Shown here: one piece after another, positions 20,926-29,378 of the stretch
Layout: every line of letters begins with the position of its first letter
How positions within the stretch are numbered: position 1 is the first letter of the stretch
From: Mycobacterium sp. PO1
Lineage (GTDB): Bacteria; Actinomycetota; Actinomycetes; Mycobacteriales; Mycobacteriaceae
Reading direction: 5' to 3'
Assembly: GCF_017312405.1 (NCBI RefSeq)
Contig: NZ_BLTG01000011.1
Location: 31,378-95,377 of the forward strand
DNA: 64,000 nucleotides
The notes under the pieces: generated by a model
Database searches by the model: none
What the model saw: only the letters and a program-made list of their open reading frames with translations
What the model was told of the DNA's origin: nothing
Position numbers and translations under genes: made by a program

Positions 20926-22050
20926 GTGCGCCGCCACCGCATCGCCGCCGGGATGCTCTCGGCCCTGCTGATGATGCTCTCGGCCCTGCTGATGTGGCAC
21001 GCGGCGCCCACGGCGGGAGCGACACCGGTCGAGCTACCGCCGCTGCTGCCCGGTCAGGTGCTGCGGATCGGCCCCGCCGCCGGGACCGGAACGCTGACCG
21101 CCGACTACGGCATCGGTGCGACCGACCTGTGCGAGTTCCTGGAGTTCCCGAGCGGGATCCTGCAGGTCTGCGGGGACAGCTTCGCCGGACAGGGCGTCGG
21201 GTACGGCGGCTGGTATTCACCGGTCGCGCTGCACGTGGTGGGGGACTCGCTCGACGACGGGGGCGGGGTGCGCTACGACGGTGTCACCGGGGTCGCCACC
21301 CCGTTGCTGGCCGACCCCACCCCGGCGGGCACCTCCCAGCTGCCCGCCGGTGTCATCGAGATCAACCGCGAGAACTACCTCATGGTGACCACCACCGAGG
21401 CACTGCGGCCGGTGAGCTCCCGGTTGGTCAAGGCGCTCCCGGGCCGGGGTGACTGGCCGACGGTGCCGGGTTCGGAACGCGACGCCGGCTACGCGCAGGG
21501 CCGACAGACTCAGATCAGCGGCTACTACGATCCGATCCCCACCGCCGAGTCCGAACGGGGCTGGGTGTATCTGGTGGCCAACAACTTCGACCGCAGCGGG
21601 CCCGTCGAGCTCTACCGCGCCGGCCCCGATTCGTTCACCGATCGCGACACATGGCAGGCCTGGAGCGGCGCGCAGTGGGGTGGTGAGCCCGCGCCGCTGT
21701 GGGACGACATGGTGGGGGAGATGAGCGTGCGCCAACTCGACGGCCGCACCGTGCTGTCCTACTTCAACGCCACCACGGGCAACATGGAGATCCGGGTGGC
21801 CGACGACCCGACCGGGCTGGGCACGGCGCCGGTGACCACGGTCGTCGTCGCCGCGCCCTGGCCCGACCCGGCCGAGGTGCTGCCGCCACCGCAGGACAAC
21901 CGCCTCGCCCAGCCCTACGGCGGGTACATCGCCCCGACCTCGACGCTGGATGCGGTGCGGGTGTTCGTCAGCCAGTGGAACACCATGCCGCGCGGCGGCA
22001 CCCCCTACCGGGTGATCCAGTACGCGGTGAACCCGCTCAAGCCCTCATAG
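20926..22050 (+). CDS. Exported DUF4185-type protein
   Basis: A 374-residue secreted protein corresponding in position to M. tuberculosis Rv3707c. An N-terminal signal peptide (residues 1-33, ending near APTAGA) precedes a beta-propeller-like domain with repeated aromatic strands (GWYSPVALHVVGDSL, RGWVYLVANNFDRSGPVELY, VLSYFNATTGNMEIRV). The biochemical role is unknown; DUF4185 proteins resemble five-bladed glycosidase-like folds. The GTG at 20926 is seven bases after asd. The hydrophobic core of the signal is lengthened by a perfect 21-base duplication. Confidence 0.75.
   Translation: MRRHRIAAGMLSALLMMLSALLMWHAAPTAGATPVELPPLLPGQVLRIGPAAGTGTLTADYGIGATDLCEFLEFPSGILQVCGDSFAGQGVGYGGWYSPVALHVVGDSLDDGGGVRYDGVTGVATPLLADPTPAGTSQLPAGVIEINRENYLMVTTTEALRPVSSRLVKALPGRGDWPTVPGSERDAGYAQGRQTQISGYYDPIPTAESERGWVYLVANNFDRSGPVELYRAGPDSFTDRDTWQAWSGAQWGGEPAPLWDDMVGEMSVRQLDGRTVLSYFNATTGNMEIRVADDPTGLGTAPVTTVVVAAPWPDPAEVLPPPQDNRLAQPYGGYIAPTSTLDAVRVFVSQWNTMPRGGTPYRVIQYAVNPLKPS
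20953..20994. repeat. 21-bp tandem duplication in a signal-peptide coding region
   Basis: Two identical units at 20953-20973 and 20974-20994 each encode MLSALLM, doubling the hydrophobic core of the signal peptide of the DUF4185 protein without changing frame. Confidence 0.92.
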
Positions 22051-22106
22051 CTGATTCACAGCCGCCACCTATCCGCAGCTGTGAAACGGAGCGCAGGATC
22101 GACGGC

Positions 22107-22544
22107 ATGAGCGAATCGACTCCGCCGCCAGAATCGTCCGAGCCCGCGACCGGCCCCGTCCTGACACCGCCATCGCCGCCGGCGGCACCACAGCCGCCCG
22201 TTTATCACTCTGCGCAGCCGCAGTACGCGCCCGCACCGGACAACAACCGGCTCAACAAGGTCGCGGCCTGGGTGGGCATCGTCGCCGGCTCGGTGATCAT
22301 CGTCGCGGTCATCTTCGGCACCGGCTTCTTCGTCGGCAAGGAGGTCGGCGAGGGACCCCGCGGCGACGGCGGCCACCACATGATGCTGCGGCCCGCCGCT
22401 CCGATGTTCCCGATGGGCCCGCGCGGCGACGTCCAGCGCGGCCCCGGCTTCCCCGGACCGTTCGCCCCCGGTGGCCCCGTGATCGAGATTCCGGGACCGG
22501 GCGGGCAGGGCGATTCACCGTCGCCGGGCCGGCCGGGAAATTAG
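22107..22544 (+). CDS. Proline-rich single-pass membrane protein
   Basis: A 145-residue protein. The Pro/Ser/Thr-rich N-terminus (about 1-48) is cytoplasmic by the positive-inside rule, then comes one transmembrane helix (about residues 53-77, VAAWVGIVAGSVIIVAVIFG) and a Gly/Pro-rich external tail with a GHHMM cluster. It corresponds in position to the conserved proline-rich Rv3706c. The function is unknown. The ATG at 22107 is the first in frame. Confidence 0.72.
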   Translation: MSESTPPPESSEPATGPVLTPPSPPAAPQPPVYHSAQPQYAPAPDNNRLNKVAAWVGIVAGSVIIVAVIFGTGFFVGKEVGEGPRGDGGHHMMLRPAAPMFPMGPRGDVQRGPGFPGPFAPGGPVIEIPGPGGQGDSPSPGRPGN

Positions 22545-22648
22545 TATCGCCACCGGGTTAAAGGCACCCCGCCGCGGGGGTACCCGCCCCACAGGACGTG
22601 ACGGTGGCACAGCCCCGTAGCCGCGACGTCTCGAGGAGAAGAGGGAGC

Positions 22649-24094
22649 ATGGCCGAGAAGTACACGACGACCGACAGCGGCGCGCCCGCGCCCAGCGTCG
22701 AGCACTCACTGACCGTCGGATCCGATGGGCCCATCCTGCTGCAGGACCACTACCTGATCGAGCAGATGGCCAACTTCAACCGGGAGCGCATTCCGGAACG
22801 CCAACCCCACGCAAAGGGTGGTGGTGCCTTCGGCCAGTTCGAGGTCACCCAGGACGTCAGCGCCTACACCAAGGCGCGGTTCCTGCAGCCCGGCGCCAAG
22901 ACGGAGATGGTGGCCCGGTTCTCGACCGTGGCCGGAGAGCGCGGCAGCCCAGACACCTGGCGTGACCCGCGCGGATTCTCGCTGAAGTTCTACACCGACG
23001 ACGGCAACTTCGACATGGTCGGCAACAACACCCCGGTGTTCTTCGTGCGTGACCCGATGAAGTTCCAGAACTTCATCCGCAGCCAGAAGCGGATGGCTGC
23101 GAACAATCTGCGTGACCACAACATGCAGTGGGACTTCTGGACGCTGTCGCCGGAGTCCGCGCACCAGGTCACCTGGCTGATGGGTGACCGCGGTATCCCG
23201 AAGACCTGGCGGCACATGAACGGCTACTCCAGCCACACCTACAGCTGGATCAACGACAAGGACGAGCTGTTCTGGGTCAAGTACCACTTCAAGACCGACC
23301 AGGGTATCGACTTCCTCACCCAGGAGGACGCCGACCGGCTGGCCGGCGAGGACGCCGACTACCACCAGCGCGATCTGTACAACTCGATCGAGGACGGCAA
23401 CTTCCCGTCCTGGACGCTGCACGTGCAGATCATGCCGTTCGAGGACGCCAAGACGTATCGGTTCAATCCCTTCGACCTGACCAAGGTGTGGCCGCACAGC
23501 GACTATCCGCTGCACGAGGTCGGCAAGATGACGTTGAACCGCAATGTCGTGGACTACCACGCACAGATCGAGCAGGCCGCGTTCGAACCGAACAACATCG
23601 TGCCCGGCACCGGGCTCAGCCCGGACAAGATGCTGCTGGCGCGGGGGTTCTCCTACGCCGACGCGCACCGCGCGCGGCTCGGGGTCAACTACAAGCAGAT
23701 CCCGGTCAACGAACCCCACACCGAGGTGCGTGCCTACAGCAAGGACGGCGCGATGCGGATCCGCAACGCCACCGATCCGGTGTACACGCCGAATTCGATG
23801 GGCGGGCCCGAGGTCGACCCCAAGCGGGCGGCCGAGGTGCACTGGGCGGCCGACGGTGAGATGGTGCGGACCGCCTACGCGCTGCGCCAGGACGACGACG
23901 ACTTCGGCCAGGCCGGCACCATGGTTCGCGACGTCCTCGATGATGCGGCCCGGGAGCGGTTGGCGCACAACATCATCGGACACGTCTCGGAAGGCGTGAA
24001 GGAGCCGGTGCTGTCCCGGGTCTTCGAGTACTGGAAGAACGTCGACCCCGAACTCGGCAAGAAGGTCGAGGAAGGCGTCCGCAACGGGGGCTAG
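22649..24094 (+). CDS. katA: Heme catalase (small-subunit monofunctional)
   Basis: Decomposes hydrogen peroxide. It has 481 residues, the size of clade 3 small-subunit catalases. The distal His lies in [16 protein letters not shown], the distal Asn in [14 protein letters not shown], and the proximal heme Tyr in [20 protein letters not shown] at 22649 with AGAGGGAG immediately upstream; the longer frame opening at 22598 lacks a site. It is monocistronic, followed by a strong hairpin terminator. Because it is monofunctional it complements rather than replaces KatG. Confidence 0.94.
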   Translation: MAEKYTTTDSGAPAPSVEHSLTVGSDGPILLQDHYLIEQMANFNRERIPERQPHAKGGGAFGQFEVTQDVSAYTKARFLQPGAKTEMVARFSTVAGERGSPDTWRDPRGFSLKFYTDDGNFDMVGNNTPVFFVRDPMKFQNFIRSQKRMAANNLRDHNMQWDFWTLSPESAHQVTWLMGDRGIPKTWRHMNGYSSHTYSWINDKDELFWVKYHFKTDQGIDFLTQEDADRLAGEDADYHQRDLYNSIEDGNFPSWTLHVQIMPFEDAKTYRFNPFDLTKVWPHSDYPLHEVGKMTLNRNVVDYHAQIEQAAFEPNNIVPGTGLSPDKMLLARGFSYADAHRARLGVNYKQIPVNEPHTEVRAYSKDGAMRIRNATDPVYTPNSMGGPEVDPKRAAEVHWAADGEMVRTAYALRQDDDDFGQAGTMVRDVLDDAARERLAHNIIGHVSEGVKEPVLSRVFEYWKNVDPELGKKVEEGVRNGG

Positions 24095-24121
24095 GTTGGA
24101 TCAGCGTTCGGAATCGAGTGA

Positions 24122-24154
24122 CACGGGCGGTCACCCACGCGGTGGCCGCCCGTG
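24122..24154 (+). terminator. Hairpin terminator after the catalase gene
   Basis: Arms 24122-24135 and 24141-24154 pair over 14 positions with one G-T wobble around a 5-base loop. It begins 28 bases after the catalase stop and has no T-run, as usual in mycobacteria. Confidence 0.8.
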
Positions 24155-24177
24155 CCATTGGCGCCCCGAAGTCGTGC

Positions 24178-24197
24178 TTGACTCTCTCCCTGCGGGA
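24178..24197 (+). promoter_or_regulatory. Promoter of the SnoaL-SDR pair with MerR-type palindrome
   Basis: TTGACT (24178-24183) is followed by the perfect palindrome TCTCCC-TGC-GGGAGA at 24183-24197 in the -35/-10 spacer, the classic MerR-family operator placement. The ATG at 24215 is about seven bases after the likely -10 (CAGCCT), so the mRNA is probably leaderless. A matching palindrome lies before the merR-like gene. Confidence 0.6.
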
Positions 24198-24214
24198 GAC
24201 CCCAGCCTGGGGGC

Positions 24215-24580
24215 ATGACATCAGACAGCACCGAAGCGACCGTCATCGGCTGGGATCAGCTGCCAGGACCGATCACCACGTACCTCGTCGCCCACGCCCG
24301 CCGCGACACCGGCGGGGCCCTGGCGGCGTTCACCACCGACGCCGTGGTCACCGATGAGGGCCGTGACCATCACGGCGGCGCCGAGATCGAGGCGTGGCTG
24401 AACAGCTCGGGCGACTCCTACTCCTACACCACAGAATTCACCGGTGCGAGCACCCTCGCCGCGGCGTCGTTCGACGTCGTGCAGCATCTCGAAGGTGACT
24501 TTCCCGGGGGCGTCGCCGACCTGCATTACCGATTCACCCTCGAGGGCGGTCGAATCAGCCGGCTGGTGATCGAGCCATGA
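24215..24580 (+). CDS. SnoaL/NTF2-like domain protein
   Basis: A 121-residue NTF2-fold protein (YLVAHARRDTGGALAAFTTDAVVTDEG, then HHGGAEIEAWL), the usual pattern of SnoaL-like cyclases, isomerases or ligand-binding proteins. The catalytic role is unknown. Its stop overlaps the SDR start (ATGA), so the two probably act on the same small molecule. It is driven by a MerR-type promoter. Confidence 0.83.
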   Translation: MTSDSTEATVIGWDQLPGPITTYLVAHARRDTGGALAAFTTDAVVTDEGRDHHGGAEIEAWLNSSGDSYSYTTEFTGASTLAAASFDVVQHLEGDFPGGVADLHYRFTLEGGRISRLVIEP

Positions 24581-25422
24581 CACGACGATGGTTCATCACC
24601 GGCGGCACCCCGGGTGGATTCGGGATGGCCTTCGCCGAGGCGGCGCTCGAGGCCGGCGACCGGGTGGTGCTCACCGCCCGACGGCCCGCCGAGCTGCGGG
24701 AGTGGGCGCAGGGCTACGGCGGCCGCGTCCACGTCGTCGAGCTCGACGTCACCGACGCCGCACAGATCCACGCGGCCGTCGACGCGGCGCACCAGCGCTT
24801 CGGCGGTATCGATGTGCTCGTCAACAATGCCGGCCGGGGCTGGTACGGCTCGATCGAAGGCATGGCCGACGCGCAGGTACGGGCGATGTTCGAGCTGAAC
24901 TTCTTCGCGGTGCTCGCCGTCACCCGGGCCGTACTGCCGGAAATGCGCCGCCGCGGCAACGGATGGATCGTCAACATGTCCTCGGTGGCGGGGCTGACGG
25001 GGGTGGCCGGCTTCGGCTACTACAGCGCAACGAAAGCCGCGGTCGAGGCGGTCACCGAGGTGCTCCGTGAGGAGGTCGCTCCGCTGGGCATCAACGTGCT
25101 GGCCGTCGAACCCGGAGCGTTTCGCACCCAGGCGTACGCCGGGTTCGCCGAAGAGCCGGTCACCGAGGCGGTCAGTGACTACCGCCCACTGCTCGAGAGC
25201 GTCCGCGCCGTCATGGTCGAGCAGGACGGGCACCAACCCGGGGACCCTCGGCGTGGCGCGCGTGCGGTGATCGCGGCGATGGCGCAGCAGCCACCACCGC
25301 ACCGGCTCGTGCTGGGCAGCGCCGGCTTCGACGACGTGATCGCGACGCTCGAGCAGACCCTGCTGGACCTTCGCGCCAACGAAAATCTCGCCCGCGGAGC
25401 AGATTTCGTTGATCAGTCATGA
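24577..25422 (+). CDS. Short-chain dehydrogenase/reductase
   Basis: A 281-residue classical SDR. The cofactor motif is ITGGTPGGFGMAF (residues 7-19), NNAG is in VLVNNAGRGWYG, and the catalytic Ser-Tyr-Lys lie in NMSSVAGL and YYSATKAAVEA. It uses NAD(P)(H) to interconvert an alcohol and a ketone; the substrate is unknown. It is coupled to the SnoaL gene and converges with the MerR-like regulator, whose gene overlaps its 3' end by 10 bases. Confidence 0.88.
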   Translation: MTRRWFITGGTPGGFGMAFAEAALEAGDRVVLTARRPAELREWAQGYGGRVHVVELDVTDAAQIHAAVDAAHQRFGGIDVLVNNAGRGWYGSIEGMADAQVRAMFELNFFAVLAVTRAVLPEMRRRGNGWIVNMSSVAGLTGVAGFGYYSATKAAVEAVTEVLREEVAPLGINVLAVEPGAFRTQAYAGFAEEPVTEAVSDYRPLLESVRAVMVEQDGHQPGDPRRGARAVIAAMAQQPPPHRLVLGSAGFDDVIATLEQTLLDLRANENLARGADFVDQS

Positions 25423-26228
25423 CGAGACAGCCGGAACACCGGCCAGCCGATCTCGGTGCGCCACGATGCGGGCTCGGGCGTGTCGCGCGGCCCCACCACG
25501 TAGGTCTCGTGAATGGGGCCGGCGACGGTCAACGCGTGATCGACCACCCAGGATCCCAGCTTTCCGTAGGTGACGTCGATGTCGTCATGGGGCCCCGGGT
25601 GAACCGTGACGGCGAGCTCGACCTCCGGTAACTCGACGACCTCGATGCGTCCGGATGCACGCGGATTTCGGACCGGGCGGAAGACCGTCAGAGCCCCGGC
25701 GCCCTGGACGAACAGCTCGTTGGAAAACTGGCCACCCGGCGGGCCGGTGCGCTCCTCGGGGGCGAAGACGCCATCCAGCTCCGCCATGGCCGCGTCGTAC
25801 CACGCCAACGAGTCGGCGAGCCGTACATGACCGGTGATGCCGGCAACGGTGCGCTGCGGCAGCGTCCGTACGTCGATCGGCAGTCCCACCGGTTCGGGAT
25901 GCAGCAGTCGCCGCAGCGAGACGACGGCCATCCGGGTTCTGTCCATCTCGTCTTCGAGGCGTCTCAGATGTCCTTCGACCACCGCAGCACGCTGCTGCGC
26001 GTCACCGGTGGCGAGGATGGTCCCGATCTCGGCAAGCGGGACGTCGAGCTGGCGCAACTGGTGGATGACCTGGGCGGTGGGGATCTGCTCGGGCGCGTAG
26101 TACCGGTACCCGGTCGAGGGATCCACCGTGTCGGGTTCGAGAAGGCCGGCGGCATGGTACCGGCGTAGCGTCCGCACGCTCAGGCGCGTCAGGGTGGCGA
26201 ACTCTCCGATGGTCAGGGTGGAGCGCAC
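25413..26228 (-). CDS. MerR-family regulator with GyrI-like effector domain
   Basis: A 271-residue regulator. The N-terminal MerR winged helix (TIGEFATLTRLSVRTLRRYH, then GYRYYAPEQI) is followed by the dimerisation coiled coil (about 75-110) and a C-terminal GyrI-like/BmrR-type ligand-binding domain (about 120-270) that would recognise a lipophilic or cationic compound. GTG at 26228 with AAAGGAGG eight bases upstream. The palindrome at 26249-26262 just upstream matches the one before the SnoaL-SDR pair, so it probably regulates itself and that pair. Confidence 0.87.
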   Translation of the reverse strand: MRSTLTIGEFATLTRLSVRTLRRYHAAGLLEPDTVDPSTGYRYYAPEQIPTAQVIHQLRQLDVPLAEIGTILATGDAQQRAAVVEGHLRRLEDEMDRTRMAVVSLRRLLHPEPVGLPIDVRTLPQRTVAGITGHVRLADSLAWYDAAMAELDGVFAPEERTGPPGGQFSNELFVQGAGALTVFRPVRNPRASGRIEVVELPEVELAVTVHPGPHDDIDVTYGKLGSWVVDHALTVAGPIHETYVVGPRDTPEPASWRTEIGWPVFRLSRHD

Positions 26229-26248
26229 GTGTGGTCCTCCTTTGACGC

Positions 26249-26262
26249 TCTCCCCGGGGAGA
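26249..26262. promoter_or_regulatory. Putative MerR-type operator upstream of the regulator
   Basis: A 14-base perfect palindrome, TCTCCCC joined to GGGGAGA, 21 bases upstream of the regulator start. Its core matches the palindrome at 24183-24197. Confidence 0.6.
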
Positions 26263-26334
26263 CGGCACAGTCAGCTCAGATCGCGATCATAGAAGCACTT
26301 TTCAGAAGAATGCCGAAGATCCGATCCGTCAGGC

Positions 26335-26586
26335 TCAGCGCTGACCGTTGCTCTGGCCCGGGTAGGGCAACAGCGCCATCTCGCGCGCGGTCTTGATCGC
26401 CAGGGCCACCTGACGCTGCTGCTGCACCGTCACGCCCGTGACGGCGCGCGAGCGGATCTTGCCGCGTTCGGAGATGAACTGGCGCAGCGTGGAGGTGTCC
26501 TTGTAGTCGACGCGCTCGATGTCCAGGCTGTCGAGCAGATTGCGGCGCTTCTTGGCGGGCGGCGCGTCGCGCTTCTTGCCCCTCAC
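26335..26586 (-). CDS. rpsR2: Ribosomal protein S18, zinc-independent (C-) paralogue
   Basis: An 83-residue S18 with the conserved [18 protein letters not shown] and [19 protein letters not shown] segments. There is no CxxC motif, which marks the C- form used when zinc is scarce. GTG at 26586 overlaps the S14 stop (GTGA). It is the last gene of the four-gene C- ribosomal operon. Confidence 0.95.
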   Translation of the reverse strand: MRGKKRDAPPAKKRRNLLDSLDIERVDYKDTSTLRQFISERGKIRSRAVTGVTVQQQRQVALAIKTAREMALLPYPGQSNGQR

Positions 26587-26888
26587 CAGCTGGACTTCCG
26601 CACGCCGGGGAGCTGGCCTTCGTGCGCCAGTTCGCGCACCCGCACCCGGGACAGCCCGAACTTGCGCAGATGACCGCGCGGGCGGCCGTCGACGGAATCG
26701 CGGTTGCGTACCCGCACCGGACTGGCGTCGCGGGGCTGACGGTTCAACTCGCTCTGGGCGGCTGCGCGGGCTTCGGGCGAGCTGGACGGCAGGCGGATGA
26801 TCTCCTTGAGTTCGGCCCGCCGTTCGGCATACCGGGCCACGGTCGCACGCCGCTTGTCGTTGGCGGCGATCTTCGATTTCTTGGCCAT
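26583..26888 (-). CDS. rpsN2: Ribosomal protein S14, zinc-independent (C-) paralogue
   Basis: The 101-residue long-form S14 ([20 protein letters not shown] start, [20 protein letters not shown] near the C-terminus) lacks the CxxC zinc finger of the short S14. Its ATG overlaps the L33 stop (ATGA). It replaces the zinc form during zinc limitation. Confidence 0.95.
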   Translation of the reverse strand: MAKKSKIAANDKRRATVARYAERRAELKEIIRLPSSSPEARAAAQSELNRQPRDASPVRVRNRDSVDGRPRGHLRKFGLSRVRVRELAHEGQLPGVRKSSW

Positions 26889-27052
26889 CAGCGCTCCTCG
26901 CGGAAGTCGACGTGCTTGCGGATCACCGGGTCGTACTTGCGCAGCACGATGCGGTCTGGATCGTTGCGCCGGTTCTTGCGGGTGATGTAGGTGTAGCCGG
27001 TGCCCGCGGTGGACTTGAGCTTGACCAGCGGGCGGATCTCGTTGCGCGCCAT
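26888..27052 (-). CDS. rpmG2: Ribosomal protein L33, zinc-independent (C-) paralogue
   Basis: A 54-residue L33 ([20 protein letters not shown] then [15 protein letters not shown]) with no cysteine at all, so it is the C- form. Coupled by ATGA overlap to the L28 gene upstream and the S14 gene downstream. Confidence 0.95.
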   Translation of the reverse strand: MARNEIRPLVKLKSTAGTGYTYITRKNRRNDPDRIVLRKYDPVIRKHVDFREER

Positions 27053-27288
27053 CAGATCTTCTGGCCTTCCCGGCGCAACCGGGCAACCACGGCCTCGATG
27101 CCGTCCCGGTCGATGACCTTGATGCCCTTGGCGCTGACGCGCAGCGTGACCCGGCGCCCCTCGGAGGGCAGGTAGTAGGTCTTGCGCTGGATGTTGGGGT
27201 CCCAGCGCCGGCGGGTGCGGCGGTGGGAGTGCGACACCGTGTTTCCGAAGCTCGGCGAGCGACCGGTCACCTGGCAGTGAGCGGACAC
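27052..27288 (-). CDS. rpmB2: Ribosomal protein L28, zinc-independent (C-) paralogue
   Basis: A 78-residue L28 ([40 protein letters not shown]). One Cys remains but the CxxC pair is lost, as in other C- copies. GTG at 27288 with AAGGAGG upstream. It is the first gene of the rpmB2-rpmG2-rpsN2-rpsR2 operon, preceded by a Zur-like box. Confidence 0.95.
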   Translation of the reverse strand: MSAHCQVTGRSPSFGNTVSHSHRRTRRRWDPNIQRKTYYLPSEGRRVTLRVSAKGIKVIDRDGIEAVVARLRREGQKI

Positions 27289-27303
27289 GGGGCACCTCCT
27301 TAA

Positions 27304-27319
27304 TGACAATGATTTTCGA
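27304..27319. promoter_or_regulatory. Zur-like box before the C- ribosomal operon
   Basis: TGACAATGATTTTCGA fits the A/T-rich Zur palindrome (half sites GACAAT and ATTTTC around a central base, 5 of 6 positions symmetric). It lies 16 bases upstream of rpmB2, in the gap divergent to the CobW-like gene, exactly where Zur repression is expected. Confidence 0.7.
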
Positions 27320-27356
27320 CAACTGGTGTCGTCGACTGTAGCGTGAACAACGTCCT

Positions 27357-27375
27357 GATGAAAATCGTTCCCGAT
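27357..27375. promoter_or_regulatory. Second, weaker Zur-like site before the CobW-like gene
   Basis: The sequence from 27357 contains TGATGAAAATCGTT, a good Zur half site with a poorer partner half. It is about 13-30 bases upstream of the CobW-like start codon. Confidence 0.45.
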
Positions 27376-27387
27376 AGAGGAGGAAGT

Positions 27388-28503
27388 ATGCGGACCCCGG
27401 TCATCGTCGTGGCTGGCCAGTGCGACACCGACGAGATCGCTCACGTCCTCCTCGTGCCCGGCACCGCCCTGGTCGAGCACTGGTTCGACGGACACGTCGT
27501 GCACCGCCGGACGGTCACGGTGCAGAACGGGGTGCATGTCAGCGCCGACACGGTGCTCGAGCTCATGAACTGTTGTGTGGCCTGCACGGTGCGCAACGAC
27601 CTGCTCGACCACCTGCGTGCGCTGCACCGTCGGCCCGGCGTCGAGCGCATCGTCGTCCGCCTCTCGCCGTGGACCGAGCCCGAGCACTTGTGTTTCGCGC
27701 TGACCCGGTCGGCATGTGCGCGCGACGTCGCGCTCAGCGCGGTGGTCACTGCGGTGCACACACCGACCTGGCTCCCCGGAGCGGTCGGCGAGGAGGAACT
27801 CGACGACGGCAGGACGGTGGCGCAGGTGCTCGTGGGGCAGGTCGAGTTCGCCGACGTCGTCGTGCTGTCCGACCCGCATCCCGACACCCTCGCCGTCACC
27901 CGGCGGCTGGCGCCCAAGGCCCGCATCACCGTCGGGCCCGAGCGGTTGGAACGGGCGCTGTCAGGTCTGCGGCCGGACGCGCGCCGCGGCCGCAGCGACA
28001 ACCCGCATGGGCCACTGCTGGCCGGGCAGCCGCCCCTGGAGCCGATGGGCCCGGTGAGGCTTGTGGAGTTCGCCGCACGCCGCCCCTTCCATCCGGAGCG
28101 GCTCCACGCCGCCGTGGACCTGCTGCTCGAAGGCGTGGTCCGCAGCCGGGGCCGGCTCTGGCTGGCCAACAGGACCGATCGGGTCATGTGGCTGGAATCG
28201 GCCGGCGGTGGCCTGCGGGTCGACCACGCGGGACCGTGGCTGGCGGCGATGACGTCGCGCGAGGTCGCCTATGTCGACCCCGAACGGCGCGCGATGGCCG
28301 ATCTGGCATGGAGTGACCGGCACGGTGACCGGCACACGTCGATGACCGTGCTGGTGTGCGGTGCCGATCCGGAGGAGATCCTGGCCGGACTGCGGGGGGC
28401 ACTGCTCACCGAGGACGAGATGGCCCGACCGAAGTCGTGGCGCCACTATCCCGATCCGTTCGGGGACTGGCACCTCGACCGGCTTCTGACCGAGGACGCC
28501 TGA
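27388..28503 (+). CDS. CobW/COG0523-like protein beside the C- ribosomal operon (MRF-like)
   Basis: A 371-residue protein related to CobW-family metal chaperones. The metal-binding [14 protein letters not shown] segment (near residue 60) matches the CxCC region of that family and a CobW C-terminal domain is present (about 230-360). The Walker A loop is not recognisable: the position of GxxGxGKT reads [11 protein letters not shown], so GTPase activity is doubtful. In M. smegmatis and M. tuberculosis the equivalent gene next to the C- operon is, as I recall, the MPY recruitment factor (MRF) that brings hibernation factor MPY to C- ribosomes. GAGGAGG precedes the ATG at 27388. Confidence 0.78.
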   Translation: MRTPVIVVAGQCDTDEIAHVLLVPGTALVEHWFDGHVVHRRTVTVQNGVHVSADTVLELMNCCVACTVRNDLLDHLRALHRRPGVERIVVRLSPWTEPEHLCFALTRSACARDVALSAVVTAVHTPTWLPGAVGEEELDDGRTVAQVLVGQVEFADVVVLSDPHPDTLAVTRRLAPKARITVGPERLERALSGLRPDARRGRSDNPHGPLLAGQPPLEPMGPVRLVEFAARRPFHPERLHAAVDLLLEGVVRSRGRLWLANRTDRVMWLESAGGGLRVDHAGPWLAAMTSREVAYVDPERRAMADLAWSDRHGDRHTSMTVLVCGADPEEILAGLRGALLTEDEMARPKSWRHYPDPFGDWHLDRLLTEDA

Positions 28504-28517
28504 TCCGGCGGACTGGC

Positions 28518-28586
28518 ATGATCGGTGGCATGAGCATCGAAGACCAGGCGAACCCCGCCGCCGTGACGCGAGCGACCGAGGTCTGA
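28518..28586 (+). CDS. Possible 22-codon small ORF before the sensor-domain gene
   Basis: An ATG-TGA frame (MIGGMSIEDQANPAAVTRATEV) ends one base before the GTG of the following gene. It could be a translated leader coupling expression, or chance. No ribosome site is clear, and no family is recognisable. Confidence 0.25.
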   Translation: MIGGMSIEDQANPAAVTRATEV

Positions 28587-28587
28587 C

Positions 28588-29235
28588 GTGCGCGGCCTCC
28601 GACTTATGGCCGGTGTCGCCGCCGCATTGATGGGTGTGCCGTTGGCCGTCGCGGCGTCGGCGAGTCCGTCCGCTCCAGGCGTGGTCAACTACGCCGTCCT
28701 GCCCAAGGGGTCGGTCAGCAACATCGTCGGTGCCCGGTTGAACCACGAGTGGACGTTCACCGAGCCGTTCCAGTCCTTCTGGGTGGACAACCCGGCCTGC
28801 AACAACTGGGCCGACATCGGTCTGCCCGAGGTCTACGACGATCCCGACCTGGCCGCGTTCAGCGGTGCGGTGGCGCAGGAAACGCCGACCGACATGACCC
28901 ACCTCGTCAAGCAATCCGTGGGAGTGTTCGCCACCACCGACGCTGCCGACCGCGCCTTCCACCGCGTCGTCGACCGCACCAGTCGATGCAACGGCCAGAC
29001 CACCGCGATGCACCTGGACAACTTCACCACCCAGGTGTGGACCTTCACCGGTGGCGTGACGACGGCGACCGAGGCCGACTGGGTCAAGCAGGAAGCCGGG
29101 ACAGACCGGCGCTGCTTCGTCACCACCCGGTTGCGGGAGAACGTGTTGCTGCAGGCCAAGGTGTGCCAGTCGGGTAACGGCGGACCCGCGGTCAACGTGT
29201 TGGCCGGGGCGATGCAGAACACCTTGGGCCAGTAG
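28588..29235 (+). CDS. Exported sensor-domain (PknH_C-like) protein
   Basis: A 215-residue secreted protein, positional equivalent of M. tuberculosis Rv3705c. Signal peptide residues 1-26 (hydrophobic MAGVAAALMGVPLAVAASAS). The mature part resembles the extracellular PknH sensor domain: paired cysteines (NPACNNW, SRCNGQTTAM, RRCFVTTRL, KVCQSG) could form two disulfides, and FHRVVDRTSRCNG is a typical segment. It probably binds an extracytoplasmic ligand; the role is unknown. GTG at 28588. It lies upstream of egtA on the same strand. Confidence 0.78.
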   Translation: MRGLRLMAGVAAALMGVPLAVAASASPSAPGVVNYAVLPKGSVSNIVGARLNHEWTFTEPFQSFWVDNPACNNWADIGLPEVYDDPDLAAFSGAVAQETPTDMTHLVKQSVGVFATTDAADRAFHRVVDRTSRCNGQTTAMHLDNFTTQVWTFTGGVTTATEADWVKQEAGTDRRCFVTTRLRENVLLQAKVCQSGNGGPAVNVLAGAMQNTLGQ

Positions 29236-29292
29236 GTCACGTGATCAGGTCACGTAACGGCGGGTGAATTCGGGTACACGTCACCCACGTGT
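29235..29292. promoter_or_regulatory. Cluster of CACGT elements upstream of egtA
   Basis: GGTCACGT occurs at 29235-29242 and 29248-29255 (13-base period), followed by an inverted pair ACACGT (29276-29281) and ACGTGT (29287-29292). The cluster lies in the 143-base gap before the ergothioneine operon and may bind a regulator. Confidence 0.4.
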
Positions 29293-29378
29293 CACTTGCC
29301 GAACGCGGGACTTTGTCGGTGCGGTCTGGAAGATGGACACAGAAGGCAGCGACCGTTCCCGACCCGGAAGGGGCTGAC

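Noticed and set aside
22545..22648. Terminator or regulatory hairpin (ACCCC/GGGGT) before the catalase gene
   Set aside because: The stem is only five bases with a GC-rich background; it is not distinct from chance in this sequence.
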